Below, one piece after another: positions 29,185 to 37,558 of a DNA stretch of 64,000 nucleotides. Source of the DNA: Yersinia ruckeri ATCC 29473 (GTDB taxonomy: Bacteria > Pseudomonadota > Gammaproteobacteria > Enterobacterales > Enterobacteriaceae); the NCBI RefSeq assembly GCF_000754815.1, contig NZ_KN150747.1:2449908-2513907 (forward strand), written 5' to 3'. A program made the position numbers and the translations under genes. Each line of letters opens with the position of its first letter. The first letter of the stretch is position 1. The notes below the pieces were generated by a model. That model saw nothing but the letters and a program-made list of their open reading frames with translations, was not told the DNA's origin and made no database searches.

Positions 29185-30186
29185 ATGTCGATTACAAGTA
29201 ATCAGTCTGCCAACCCGCAATCCGTATTGTTGGATGTAAAAGACCTCAGTGTGACCTTCTCAACGCCGGACGGTGATGTGACGGCGGTTAACCATCTGAA
29301 TTTTGACCTGCGTGCTGGCGAAACGCTGGGTATTGTCGGTGAGTCAGGCTCCGGTAAGTCACAAACGGCCTTTGCATTGATGGGATTGCTGGCGAGTAAC
29401 GGTCGAATTGGTGGTTCCGCCAAATTTAACGGTCGGGAAATTCTCAATCTACCAGAGAAGCAGCTAAACCGCCTACGGGCCGAGGAAATCTCTATGATTT
29501 TCCAAGATCCGATGACCTCGCTCAATCCTTATATGCGTGTGGGTGAGCAGTTAATGGAAGTGCTGCAACTGCATAAAAAAATGAGTAAAAGCGAAGCATT
29601 TGAGGAATCAGTTCGTATGCTGGATGCGGTAAAAATGCCAGAAGCCCGCAAACGTATGAGAATGTATCCTCATGAATTTTCTGGAGGAATGCGCCAGCGA
29701 GTGATGATTGCGATGGCGTTGCTATGCCGACCAAAATTACTGATTGCCGATGAGCCGACTACGGCACTAGACGTTACCGTTCAGGCACAAATCATGACAT
29801 TGCTAAATGAACTTAAAAATGAGTTCAACACGGCGATAATCATGATTACCCACGATCTGGGCGTAGTGGCCGGTATCTGTAATAAAGTACTGGTGATGTA
29901 TGCCGGCAGAACCATGGAGTATGGCAAAGCCCGCGACGTGTTTTATCATCCAAGTCACCCATATTCTATTGGTTTACTGAATGCTGTTCCGCGTTTAGAT
30001 GCGGAGGGTGAATCCCTGATGACTATTCCTGGCAATCCGCCTAACCTGCTTCGGCTACCTAAGGGTTGCCCATTCCAGCCACGCTGCCAATACGCTATGG
30101 ATCGCTGTTCAACAGCACCGGTATTGGAACATTTTGGTGAAGGCCGTTTACGTGCCTGCTTTAAGTCGGTGGGGGAATTAGTATGA
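29185..30186 (+). CDS. oppD: Oligopeptide ABC transporter ATP-binding protein OppD
   Basis: 333-residue ATPase subunit. The Walker A motif [12 protein letters not shown] (about 51-62), Q-loop [10 protein letters not shown], signature FSGGMRQRV, Walker [13 protein letters not shown] and H-loop ITHDLG are all intact. The C-terminal oligopeptide-transporter extension has CPFQPRC and C-terminal Cys residues that coordinate an iron-sulphur cluster in homologues. Its TGA overlaps the oppF ATG (ATGA), indicating translational coupling with its heterodimer partner. Confidence 0.97.
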   Translation: MSITSNQSANPQSVLLDVKDLSVTFSTPDGDVTAVNHLNFDLRAGETLGIVGESGSGKSQTAFALMGLLASNGRIGGSAKFNGREILNLPEKQLNRLRAEEISMIFQDPMTSLNPYMRVGEQLMEVLQLHKKMSKSEAFEESVRMLDAVKMPEARKRMRMYPHEFSGGMRQRVMIAMALLCRPKLLIADEPTTALDVTVQAQIMTLLNELKNEFNTAIIMITHDLGVVAGICNKVLVMYAGRTMEYGKARDVFYHPSHPYSIGLLNAVPRLDAEGESLMTIPGNPPNLLRLPKGCPFQPRCQYAMDRCSTAPVLEHFGEGRLRACFKSVGELV

Positions 30187-31184
30187 ATAGCGTGACAGAT
30201 AAACGTGTTCTGCTCGAAGTCGCCGATCTGAAGGTACATTTTGATATTCAGGACGGTAAACAATGGTTCTGGCAGCCGTCGAAAACCTTAAAAGCCGTTG
30301 ATGGCGTGACACTACGTTTATACGAAGGGGAAACGCTCGGCGTCGTGGGGGAGTCCGGTTGTGGGAAATCGACGTTTGCCCGGGCGATAATCGGCCTGGT
30401 CAAAGCGACCAGCGGCAGCGTTGCTTGGTTAGGAAAAGATTTGTTGAATATGAGTGATGCGGAGTGGCGTACGACTCGCAGCGATATTCAGATGATTTTC
30501 CAGGATCCATTAGCCTCACTGAATCCACGTATGACCATCGGTGAAATCATTGCCGAGCCATTACGCACTTACTATCCGAAAATGTCCCGGCAGGATGTAC
30601 GAGATAAAGTGAAGGCGATGATGTTGAAGGTCGGCTTGTTGCCTAACTTGATCAACCGTTATCCGCACGAGTTTTCCGGCGGACAGTGCCAGCGCATTGG
30701 GATTGCCCGCGCGCTTATCCTTGAGCCGAAACTGATTATTTGTGATGAGCCGGTCTCTGCGCTGGATGTGTCTATTCAGGCTCAGGTCGTTAATCTGTTA
30801 CAACAATTACAGCGTGAAATGGGCTTGTCGCTGATCTTTATCGCGCACGATTTGGCAGTGGTAAAACATATCTCCGATCGTGTATTGGTCATGTATTTGG
30901 GTCATGCCGTGGAACTTGGGACTTACGATGAGGTGTACCATCATCCTCAGCACCCTTATACCAAAGCGCTGATGTCGGCAGTACCGATCCCCGATCCGGA
31001 TAAAGAACGTGAGAAAGTGATTCAGTTACTTGAAGGGGAGTTGCCTTCGCCGATCAACCCACCTTCGGGGTGTGTATTCCGCACCCGTTGCCCCATCGCC
31101 GGGCCAGAATGTGCGAAAACCCGGCCATTACTGGAAGGCAGTTTCCGCCATGCAGTTTCCTGCCTGAAGGTTGATCCACTGTAA
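30183..31184 (+). CDS. oppF: Oligopeptide ABC transporter ATP-binding protein OppF
   Basis: 333-residue second ATPase of the Opp importer. Walker [14 protein letters not shown]-loop [12 protein letters not shown], signature [15 protein letters not shown], Walker [13 protein letters not shown] and H-loop IAHDLAVV are present. The C-terminal extension contains [10 protein letters not shown] with further Cys residues. It overlaps oppD by four bases and ends the operon; a strong terminator follows 20 bases after the stop. Confidence 0.97.
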   Translation: MNSVTDKRVLLEVADLKVHFDIQDGKQWFWQPSKTLKAVDGVTLRLYEGETLGVVGESGCGKSTFARAIIGLVKATSGSVAWLGKDLLNMSDAEWRTTRSDIQMIFQDPLASLNPRMTIGEIIAEPLRTYYPKMSRQDVRDKVKAMMLKVGLLPNLINRYPHEFSGGQCQRIGIARALILEPKLIICDEPVSALDVSIQAQVVNLLQQLQREMGLSLIFIAHDLAVVKHISDRVLVMYLGHAVELGTYDEVYHHPQHPYTKALMSAVPIPDPDKEREKVIQLLEGELPSPINPPSGCVFRTRCPIAGPECAKTRPLLEGSFRHAVSCLKVDPL

Positions 31185-31204
31185 TTGTCTATGGATTTAA
31201 TGGC

Positions 31205-31242
31205 AAAAAAGCCCCGCCATTTTGCACTGGCAGGGCTTTTTT
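31205..31242. terminator. Bidirectional terminator between oppF and yciU
   Basis: AAAAAAGCCCCGCCA, an 8-base loop, then TGGCAGGGCTTTTTT. The stem has one bulge/mismatch, with A-runs and T-runs on either side so it can work on both strands. It closes the opp operon and probably the convergent yciU transcript. Confidence 0.9.
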
Positions 31243-31292
31243 CTTATTTTTCTCCAAGCATACCGCGTCAAACTTGTCGCATCGCCGTTAAT

Positions 31293-31631
31293 TCATTCTT
31301 TCCACAAAATATGGCACAGCTTATGGTCTTTCTCACGGCATAGCAGCACGCGAGCAAAGACATCGTTAACCGGCTCGCCTTCGCTTTCTGCCAGCCCGAT
31401 AACCACTTCGGCAAAGAAATCAGGATTCAAATCAAAATCAACGTGTTCGCTCCAATCTTCGGCTGGATCGAACAACTCTGCGGCACCGCGTTCTTCAAAT
31501 TGCAGATTGAAAAGCAAAATATCTGCCGGATCCAGATTGTCACCAGCCAACTCAAGGAAAATATCGTAAGCCTGCTCCAGTGTCTCATCTTCAGTCAGGC
31601 GATTGTTGAGATCCATTATTGTCTGGTCCAT
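31293..31631 (-). CDS. yciU: DUF440 family protein YciU
   Basis: A 112-residue, very acidic cytoplasmic protein matching Yci[17 protein letters not shown]-like N-terminus (here [20 protein letters not shown]), [21 protein letters not shown] and a C-terminal HILW. DUF440 proteins have been proposed as double-stranded-DNA mimics because of their negative surface; a firm function is not established. It lies between oppF and clsA, in the E. coli arrangement. Confidence 0.93.
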   Translation of the reverse strand: MDQTIMDLNNRLTEDETLEQAYDIFLELAGDNLDPADILLFNLQFEERGAAELFDPAEDWSEHVDFDLNPDFFAEVVIGLAESEGEPVNDVFARVLLCREKDHKLCHILWKE

Positions 31632-31766
31632 TTGCGGGTTCCTATGATCGTGTTCGCGGTATGGCGCACATTAAAACATTCTATTCGCGTTTTTTACACA
31701 ATTTATGGCGCTTATGGTCAATAACTAAGAACTTCTACATAAGGTCATTATTGTTAAGTAATATTA

Positions 31767-33227
31767 TTACAGGAACGGACTGAAGAAATAGAACAAGCGC
31801 TCCATAATACGGTGCCAGAGAGGGCGTTTGGCCCAAGCATCACCATCCAATAGTACCGATCGCGCAATATAATCATTTTGCACTTGCGCCAAATCGCCAC
31901 CGAAACCGTCATCATCAATGACCAAGGTAATTTCAAAATTTAGCCACAGACTGCGCATATCCAGGTTCACGGTGCCGACCAGACTCAACTGGCCATCAAC
32001 CAACACGCTTTTACTGTGTAATAAACCCCCTTCAAATTGATGGATCTTGACGCCAGCCTCCAGCAATTCGGCGAAAAACGCGCGACTAGCCCAACGTACC
32101 ATCATGGAGTCATTATTTTTCGGCACAATGATACTGACATCTACGCCTCTTTGTGCGGCGGTACAAATAGCGTGCAGCAAATCATCACTGGGAACAAAGT
32201 AGGGCGTGGTCATGATCAGTTGTTCGCGAGCGGCATAAACCGCCGTCAACAAGGCCTGATGAATCATTTCCTCCGGGAATCCAGGGCCGGAAGCAATGAC
32301 TTGAATCGTATGCCCCGATTCCTGTTCGAACGGCATGATATTGGCATCAGGCGGCGGTGGCAGCAGGCGTTTACCGGTTTCCATTTCCCAGTCACAGGCG
32401 TAGACAATGCCCATTGTGGTGGCCACCGGGCCTTCCATCCGCGCCATCATATCGATCCATTGACCGACGCCGGCATCCTGTTTAAAGAAACGGGGGTCAA
32501 CCATATTCATGCTACCGGTATAGGCGACAAAATTATCAATCAGCACTACTTTACGGTGCTGACGCAAATCCATCCGCCGTAAGAATACTCGGAACAGGTT
32601 TACTTTCAGTGCTTCTACAACCTCGATCCCAGCGTTACGCATCATGGCTGGATAAGGGCTACGGAAGAAGGTGACACTGCCAGCCGAATCCAGCATCAAT
32701 CGGCAATGTACACCGCGACGAGCGGCGGCCATCAAAGATTCGGCCACCTGATCGACCAGCCCACCGGGTTGCCAGATATAAAACACCATCTCAATATTAT
32801 GACGTGCCAGTTCAATATCTCTGATCAGCGCTTTTAACGTGTCATCGGTGGTGGTTAATAGTTGCAGTTGATTGCCTTTCACACCGCTAATACCCTGGCG
32901 ACGTTCGCACAGTTGGAACAGCGGCTTGGCAACTTCGCTATTTTCAGTGGTGAAAATATGCTGGCATTCTTTCAGCTCGGTCAGCCAGTTGGCGGTAGAA
33001 GGCCACATGGCTTTGGCCCGTTTGGCTCGTCGTTCGCCCAGATGAAGTTCACCGAACGAGAGATAAGCGATAATTCCCACCAATGGCAGGATATAAATGA
33101 TAAGTAACCAAGCCATTGCCGAAGGTACCGCTCGTCGTTTCATTAGAATGCGCAAAGTCACCCCGGCAATCAGCAACCAATAGCCGAATACGGAGAGCCA
33201 ACTTATTACGGTATAAAATGTTGTCAT
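31767..33227 (-). CDS. clsA: Cardiolipin synthase A
   Basis: Inner-membrane phospholipase-D-superfamily enzyme condensing two phosphatidylglycerols to cardiolipin. 486 residues, the same as E. coli ClsA. Two N-terminal membrane segments (about 5-25 and 38-58) are followed by two HKD catalytic motifs: [18 protein letters not shown] near 219-236 and [18 protein letters not shown] near 404-421, both with intact His, Lys and Asp. It is transcribed divergently from yciY. The 277-base gap to yciY presumably contains both promoters. Confidence 0.97.
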   Translation of the reverse strand: MTTFYTVISWLSVFGYWLLIAGVTLRILMKRRAVPSAMAWLLIIYILPLVGIIAYLSFGELHLGERRAKRAKAMWPSTANWLTELKECQHIFTTENSEVAKPLFQLCERRQGISGVKGNQLQLLTTTDDTLKALIRDIELARHNIEMVFYIWQPGGLVDQVAESLMAAARRGVHCRLMLDSAGSVTFFRSPYPAMMRNAGIEVVEALKVNLFRVFLRRMDLRQHRKVVLIDNFVAYTGSMNMVDPRFFKQDAGVGQWIDMMARMEGPVATTMGIVYACDWEMETGKRLLPPPPDANIMPFEQESGHTIQVIASGPGFPEEMIHQALLTAVYAAREQLIMTTPYFVPSDDLLHAICTAAQRGVDVSIIVPKNNDSMMVRWASRAFFAELLEAGVKIHQFEGGLLHSKSVLVDGQLSLVGTVNLDMRSLWLNFEITLVIDDDGFGGDLAQVQNDYIARSVLLDGDAWAKRPLWHRIMERLFYFFSPFL

Positions 33228-33504
33228 AAAGGCGAAAAGTCCTGTTCGCTAGCGGTCATCACCGAGTGTACGCACAGTAATGAAAAGGGGAAACCTTTAA
33301 CTCAATATATTCAGCTATAAATTCTATGAGAAAAAAAGGCTTATACCCAAAATATCTTTATAAGACTAGCTTGCTTCTTTCATTAAGTGAATAAAATATA
33401 GGCGGAATGGGATTAATTCCATGCCTTATTGAGCAGACGGGTACTTGGCTAGCAGGATGAAAGGTCTATAATGGCGGGGTTCTCAGCTTTGGAAGACGAT
33501 TTTC

Positions 33505-33684
33505 ATGCGACGTAGTAAAAATGAAGTTGGTCGTTGGCGGATGCTCCGCCAGAATCAACGGCGACGAAATCGCTGGTTAGAAGGGCAATCGCGACGTTAT
33601 CGCCATATATATAGCGTTCGTCAGATTCACGTGAATCAACATCGCCGTGCGTTGTTGTTTAGTGTTGCCTATGAGTGGCAGTAA
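33505..33684 (+). CDS. yciY: Small basic protein YciY
   Basis: A 59-residue Arg-rich protein from the ATG at 33505 to TAA at 33682-33684. It starts MRRSKNEVGRWRMLRQ, continues RRRNRWLEGQSRR and ends FSVAYEWQ, closely resembling E. coli YciY (57 residues, also next to cls). Function is unknown; the composition suggests nucleic-acid or membrane-phospholipid binding, which is only inference. Its conservation next to clsA supports a real gene despite the small size. An oligo-T terminator follows. Confidence 0.85.
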   Translation: MRRSKNEVGRWRMLRQNQRRRNRWLEGQSRRYRHIYSVRQIHVNQHRRALLFSVAYEWQ

Positions 33685-33698
33685 CGGAAGAGAATAAT

Positions 33699-33727
33699 AA
33701 AAACAGTTCTGTAAAGGGGCTGTTTTT
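33699..33727 (+). terminator. Possible terminator after yciY
   Basis: AAAAACAG (33699-33706) pairs with CTGTTTTT (33720-33727), 13-base loop, continuing into TATTTTTTC. The stem is AT-rich, so moderate strength; it lies 15 bases after the yciY stop. Confidence 0.6.
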
Positions 33728-33847
33728 ATTTTTTCTATTTATATCGTACAAATAGCTTTTTACCCATTTAAACGGCTTTTCTACTGTTGTTTGCAGTGCT
33801 CGGGACAGAAAATAAGAGTAATCACGAATATATTGTCTTAACAGTAT

Positions 33848-33876
33848 TTCACATCTGGCAAAAGTCGCGTTAATAT
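33848..33876 (+). promoter_or_regulatory. Candidate sigma-70 promoter of an orphan RNA
   Basis: TTCACA (33848-33853), exactly 17 bases, then TAATAT (33871-33876). This would start transcription near G33883, the first base of the hairpin described next. Alternative TATATA boxes overlap. No protein-coding gene follows at a sensible distance. Confidence 0.45.
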
Positions 33877-33882
33877 ATATAT

Positions 33883-33957
33883 GGTCGCTTTGTGGCTAGA
33901 GGTCAGTTTCAGGGGGGTTACTGATTAATAGCATAAAGCGGCCACCTCTTTTTTTTT
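33883..33957 (+). ncRNA. Candidate small structured RNA with intrinsic terminator
   Basis: GGTCGCTTTGTG (33883-33894) pairs with CATAAAGCGGCC (33932-33943) over 12 bp with two G-U pairs. Inside, TCAGT (33903-33907) pairs with ACTGA (33920-33924) around a loop TTCAGGGGGGTT. After the stem comes ACCTC and nine T residues, so it is a complete intrinsic terminator. GAGGT (33899-33903) could pair alternatively with ACCTC (33944-33948). With the promoter-like sequence immediately upstream, a transcript of about 75 bases is predicted. I do not recognise it as a known small RNA; it could also be the terminator of a longer unannotated transcript. Confidence 0.45.
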
Positions 33958-34662
33958 CATTTCTACCCTCCGCACCAGCAAACCTGTAATGCTTGACTCT
34001 TTCCCTGCTCAAGTGATTGTATTAATTGTTTTTTATTTTTTATATGGCGAAATTATTTATTGTGATAGACATTGCCGAGTGATGTAGACCTGAAGGTGTT
34101 ACTGTAGAAAACCTATCCGAGGTTGTCGCCGAATGCCAATAATTTCGCTTGGTAAAATATACAGAATAGACTATCAGGGTGTTAAATACGTAATAATAAC
34201 CGGGGGGGCACTGGGTATGGCTGATTATTAGCTGATGGCAATGATTCTGATGGGAAATTATTTTGTTCAGTATATAGACTAAATCGACAATGGACAGATG
34301 TAATCGGTGCGTCGCTGGAATAAATATATTACCTAAATTTAGGTGATTTAAAAAATAAGACTTGTAAAGTCAATTTATTAACAATTTAGCGCACCGCCCG
34401 CTTAAAATAGCCTCCGTGCTCGCTGTTGTCATGAGAACTCGTGTTGATGTTGCACAAAAATACACTATTCGCGTCCATTTGGATAAATCCGTCAGTTTGA
34501 TCTGAACTTGTTTTTTGGCTAATAAGCTTTATCTCTATTTATTCCCATTCTAAAACAGTGTTATTTCAATGACACAGCGACTGTTCTGCCGTGACCATCA
34601 CAGTTGTTATTATCAAATTAGCGGAAACTGTCTCTTCTATTTCAGCAAAGGGTGTATTTTCT
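33958..34662. other. Gap after the candidate RNA, no clear gene
   Basis: About 700 bases, AT-rich. In E. coli the yciY-yciI interval includes kch, which is absent here. A 32-codon frame (34133-34231) with a run of seven G residues is the only coding hint and lacks a well-placed ribosome site. Confidence 0.5.
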
Positions 34663-34932
34663 ATGTCCCGATTTATTTTGGTCAAAACCGCTTTTTTTGG
34701 CGATTTAAAGAAAAGTGATGCGCTTTACAAATATGAAATTTACAGTGATCAAATGGAAACTGTTTTTCAAACAACCATCTATGCTGAGCAAACAATCACT
34801 CAAGGCAAGCACAGCTACAGTGTGTGGGTAAGAAAAGATCACCGAATTTTGAAAGCCGCACCCCACGCCCTTGACCAAGCGGTCGATGCATGTGAAGAGC
34901 ATTGGGAAAAAACCTACGGGAATCTTAAATAG
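34663..34932 (+). CDS. Hypothetical protein, 89 residues
   Basis: From the ATG at 34663 (AAAGGGTG about 8 bases upstream) the frame encodes a soluble 89-residue protein starting MSRFILVKTAFFGDL and ending CEEHWEKTYGNLK. A longer frame from 34591 exists but lacks a ribosome site. The pattern of alternating short hydrophobic runs suggests a small alpha/beta domain with no signal peptide or membrane segment. I do not recognise the family. It stands alone between yciY and the zinc-finger gene. Codon use looks like that of ordinary coding sequence. Confidence 0.6.
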   Translation: MSRFILVKTAFFGDLKKSDALYKYEIYSDQMETVFQTTIYAEQTITQGKHSYSVWVRKDHRILKAAPHALDQAVDACEEHWEKTYGNLK

Positions 34933-34949
34933 CCGATAAGCATTTTATT

Positions 34950-34973
34950 GGCAGGAACATGCGCGTTCCTGCC
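34950..34973 (+). promoter_or_regulatory. Perfect 9-bp hairpin covering a ribosome site and start codon
   Basis: GGCAGGAAC (34950-34958), loop ATGCGC, GTTCCTGCC (34965-34973). It lies 18 bases after the preceding stop, the position of a terminator, but no T-run follows. The stem contains AGGA and the loop contains an ATG that opens a 41-codon frame. Confidence 0.6.
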
Positions 34974-35084
34974 AATCGTTATCTCTATTGTGCCACGCCG
35001 GATGATGCCAGCATGGCTGAGTCGCTAATCAATAAAATGAGCGAGCGAGTCAAAACGCATGGGTACGCATTGCAGACGGCTTAA
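34959..35084 (+). CDS. Possible small protein, 41 residues, start within hairpin loop
   Basis: The frame ATG 34959 to TAA 35084 encodes MRVPANRYLYCATPDDASM, continuing AESLINKMSERVKTHGYALQTA. It has balanced composition and a predicted helix (MAESLINKMSERVKTH). AGGA lies five bases before the ATG but would be paired in the hairpin at 34950-34973, so translation would need unfolding. It has no known homologue that I recognise. It may be a real regulated small protein or a chance frame over a terminator-like structure. Confidence 0.35.
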   Translation: MRVPANRYLYCATPDDASMAESLINKMSERVKTHGYALQTA

Positions 35085-35097
35085 TCAAGCCGACCAT

Positions 35098-35367
35098 TTA
35101 ATCAAATAACTCAGACAGGAAACTCTTTCTCTTTTTCGGATACCGGTGTTTATCATAATCGCCGTGGTCTTTATCGCTATAGCCACGAGAGTCATGGCGT
35201 CGATCGGATGAAGAGGGAACCGGAGCGCTCTCAGTAGACTTTTCAATTATCTTATCCAGTTCACCACGGTCTAGCCAGACACCACGGCAACTTGGACAAT
35301 AGTCAATTTCAATGCCTTTTCTTTCCGACATGACGAGCTGGGTATCTTTGCAAATAGGACAGTGCAT
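35098..35367 (-). CDS. TFIIB-type zinc-finger domain protein
   Basis: An 89-residue protein with the zf-TFIIB arrangement: MHCPICKDTQLV at the start (CxxC) and IDYCPSCRGVWLDRGELDKI near 21-40 (second CxxC followed by the conserved GVWLDRGEL). The tail (45-89) is hydrophilic, rich in Ser, Asp, His, Arg and Lys, and ends KSFLSELFD. Such small bacterial proteins bind zinc; their role is unclear. It appears to be monocistronic. Confidence 0.85.
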   Translation of the reverse strand: MHCPICKDTQLVMSERKGIEIDYCPSCRGVWLDRGELDKIIEKSTESAPVPSSSDRRHDSRGYSDKDHGDYDKHRYPKKRKSFLSELFD

Positions 35368-35631
35368 GGTATTTCTCCGTTTGCTGATCGGTAAATCAGT
35401 AAAGCGTGAATAGCATTAAACCAGACCTTTATTGAACAACGAATCCCAGTAAATAAAAGTAAAGTTAATTAAAATGATGTAATTAATCGCCGCTATTCGG
35501 ATAAATAATCCTGACTCGTTCTGCAGGCAGATTGTCGGGCGGTGAGTGAGCATATTAAATGTGCCACAATAGGATAAACAGCACATTTAATTGGGTGTTT
35601 AAAAGGACGGCGGGCTAAACGTGGTTATTGT

Positions 35632-35928
35632 TTAGAAGACTTTCTTAAATGGTTTTACCACCACCGACTGATAAACACCGGCTGCAACATAAGGGTCTTC
35701 CTGCGCCCAAGCTTGTGCATCGGCCAGCGTTTCAAATTCAGCAATAACGGTAGAACCACTAAAACCGGCCTGACCAGGATCCTGACTATCAATGGCCGGG
35801 TTTGGCCCCGCGGTTAAAAGACGGCCTTGATCACGAAGTGCCTGTAGTCGGGCCAGATGAGCCGGACGAGCCGCCAGTCGTTGTGGTAAAGAATCTGCCA
35901 CATCGGTTGCAAAAATCAAATAAAGCAT
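35632..35928 (-). CDS. yciI: YciI family protein
   Basis: A 98-residue protein of the dimeric alpha+beta-barrel YciI family: [39 protein letters not shown] (with the conserved His near 23 used by the family), [17 protein letters not shown] and VVKPFKKVF. Enzymatic role in enterobacteria is not established. In E. coli yciI is the immediate neighbour of tonB; here a 10-kb fimbrial island separates them. Confidence 0.93.
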   Translation of the reverse strand: MLYLIFATDVADSLPQRLAARPAHLARLQALRDQGRLLTAGPNPAIDSQDPGQAGFSGSTVIAEFETLADAQAWAQEDPYVAAGVYQSVVVKPFKKVF

Positions 35929-36474
35929 GGTTCCACCTTAAGAATTAGACCGATAAAATCACTCTGGTTTTTAATAATATTCATCTAAGTATGTTGAGTG
36001 CGACCTTGTTGAATAAATCGAACTTTTGACCGTAATCAAAATAAGATTACCACATTCCTGAAGATATTCGGTGTCACGTGGCACATTCAACATCAGCAAC
36101 GGGCAGCAGCCAACCCAAAAGCATTTCACAACCGGTTTTCATTGTCCTTCTGAAACGATGCGTCGGCGATTCAAACTAAAGATGACGAGACAGAAACCTC
36201 GGTGCGGGTTTCCCCCCCAAGGTTACCGATCATTAATCGGGCAGCGGTGGGGGGAAAGGGCGGGTGACGGTTCTTGACTCCTTCCACTATTATGGCTAGA
36301 TTTCATAGGAGTTTGTCATTTTGAGTAAATAATACCGCGCTCGAGGGTTGGTTGCCTCAAATAGTGATGGGTGATGAAAATCAATACAAATAGCCATAAT
36401 CGGTCATAGGATGATTTTTTCTGTAATCGGTAAAAATAGCCTGTTTTAGTCCAATCTTAGCTTTAGGGAACGAT
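35929..36474. other. Left edge of the fimbrial island, no gene
   Basis: 546 bases between yciI and the first pilin gene. A GTG-started frame (36071-36277) has a Arg/Gly/Gln-rich product without motifs and is rejected. No tRNA, integrase or direct repeat marking an insertion end is visible. Confidence 0.45.
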
Positions 36475-36969
36475 ATGAAATATATGCAAATGGCCATCAT
36501 CGCCATGATGGCGACAGCCTTCGAACCTCAAGCTGCCTATTTAAGTGTACCGACATTGGCCACCGCCGATATCATCATTTCAGACCCACAAAGTATCAGT
36601 CATACTTTGGTTCCAGAACGAGGATTGGTTGCTGGCCCGCTAAATGAAGGCGCTCCGGTTGCTCTGGGCTACGTGCAGACTCTACCTAAAGAAACGTCGA
36701 TAGCATTAGCTTGGGCTTTGGGAAAGCAAGATACGACGAATATTAATATTATCCCTTCGCAGGAAAACCCCAACAATACACTCACGGTGTCTTTTTTTAA
36801 CCCAGATGGTGGGCAAGCGGCTTTTGTCAATCATTCGGTAAATGCTTACGTGCTATCGACTTCTGAGGCAAAAACTAATTGGAGGTACGTTGTGCGTGCC
36901 ACTCATCTGCAAACAGTTGCAGCAGGAACATACAAACTGGCTGTTAATGCCTATTTTTATGCATTGTAA
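36475..36969 (+). CDS. Orphan Saf-type fimbrial pilin subunit
   Basis: A 164-residue exported protein with AGGGAAC before the ATG. The N-terminal ~20 residues act as signal peptide (MKYMQMAIIAMMATAFEPQA). The mature N-terminus holds a donor-strand-like alternating segment, then ADIIISDPQSISHTLVPERG and LVAGPLNEGAPVALGYV. These parallel the second pilin (VAITFASPSTISHGITAQG, VMEAGQVPMNTLLANGV), and both fit the Saf N-terminal-extension pilin family. The C-terminal AAGTYKLAVNAYFYAL is the expected final strand. It is separated from the chaperone-usher genes by two regulators on the other strand, so it is an orphan subunit, perhaps an alternative pilin. Confidence 0.7.
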   Translation: MKYMQMAIIAMMATAFEPQAAYLSVPTLATADIIISDPQSISHTLVPERGLVAGPLNEGAPVALGYVQTLPKETSIALAWALGKQDTTNINIIPSQENPNNTLTVSFFNPDGGQAAFVNHSVNAYVLSTSEAKTNWRYVVRATHLQTVAAGTYKLAVNAYFYAL

Positions 36970-37066
36970 ATACTGTCATGTTGAGAATGCCGTTCTGATC
37001 TTTTGATGCATTCTCCTTCCCTTATTAAGTTAAATTTAAAGAAGAAGTGTTTGATTTTATAACGGA

Positions 37067-37558
37067 TTAGTGATCCTGTTTATCGTCAGTAACACAGAGA
37101 AAGCTTGCAATGCCATTAGACTCGACAATATAGTTGTATTTATTTATACGGTATATTGATATCAATAGGCTACTGCCAACCGTGGACATAAAAGCGGGTA
37201 AATTTACATTTAAGTTGGCTCGGTCTACCTCATCAGCGATACTCAACTCAACACCTGTGAAGGTTAAAACCAGATTGTTATCAATATCCGAGATATTGAA
37301 GAGTAATTTTCTTGCCAAATGAGCGGATACGCCATTTTCGGTCACTTTACCATTTAAGATCATAAAGCCTTTATCTTTATCAAAAGTCATCTCAACATTT
37401 GATTTTATGATGTAATTTTTATTATGGGTATAATGTATGCCATTGCAGTGAAGGGTTCTAACCGTTTTCACCCCAATTAAATAAAAATGAACAAAACAGG
37501 CTATGGCAATAAGCAAAACAGTAAAAGAAATTGTGATATATTTAAGATTGAGTTTCAT
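37067..37558 (-). CDS. FidL-like membrane accessory protein
   Basis: 163 residues from the ATG at 37558 (an in-frame GTG at 37567 is possible). One N-terminal membrane segment (about 9-29, ITISFTVLLIAIACFVHFYL) is followed by a periplasmic domain with two Cys, in TLHCNGIHY and SFLCVTDD, that could form a disulphide. This is the layout of FidL-like proteins, which accompany ToxR-like regulators (Salmonella MarT-FidL) and functionally resemble PsaF/MyfF. Its start overlaps the end of the ToxR-like gene, so the pair is cotranslated. It probably stabilises or senses for that regulator. Confidence 0.65.
   Translation of the reverse strand: MKLNLKYITISFTVLLIAIACFVHFYLIGVKTVRTLHCNGIHYTHNKNYIIKSNVEMTFDKDKGFMILNGKVTENGVSAHLARKLLFNISDIDNNLVLTFTGVELSIADEVDRANLNVNLPAFMSTVGSSLLISIYRINKYNYIVESNGIASFLCVTDDKQDH

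Noticed and set aside
36071-36277. 68-codon GTG-started ORF at the left edge of the fimbrial island
   Set aside because: Low-complexity basic product, no ribosome site, no homologue recognised.
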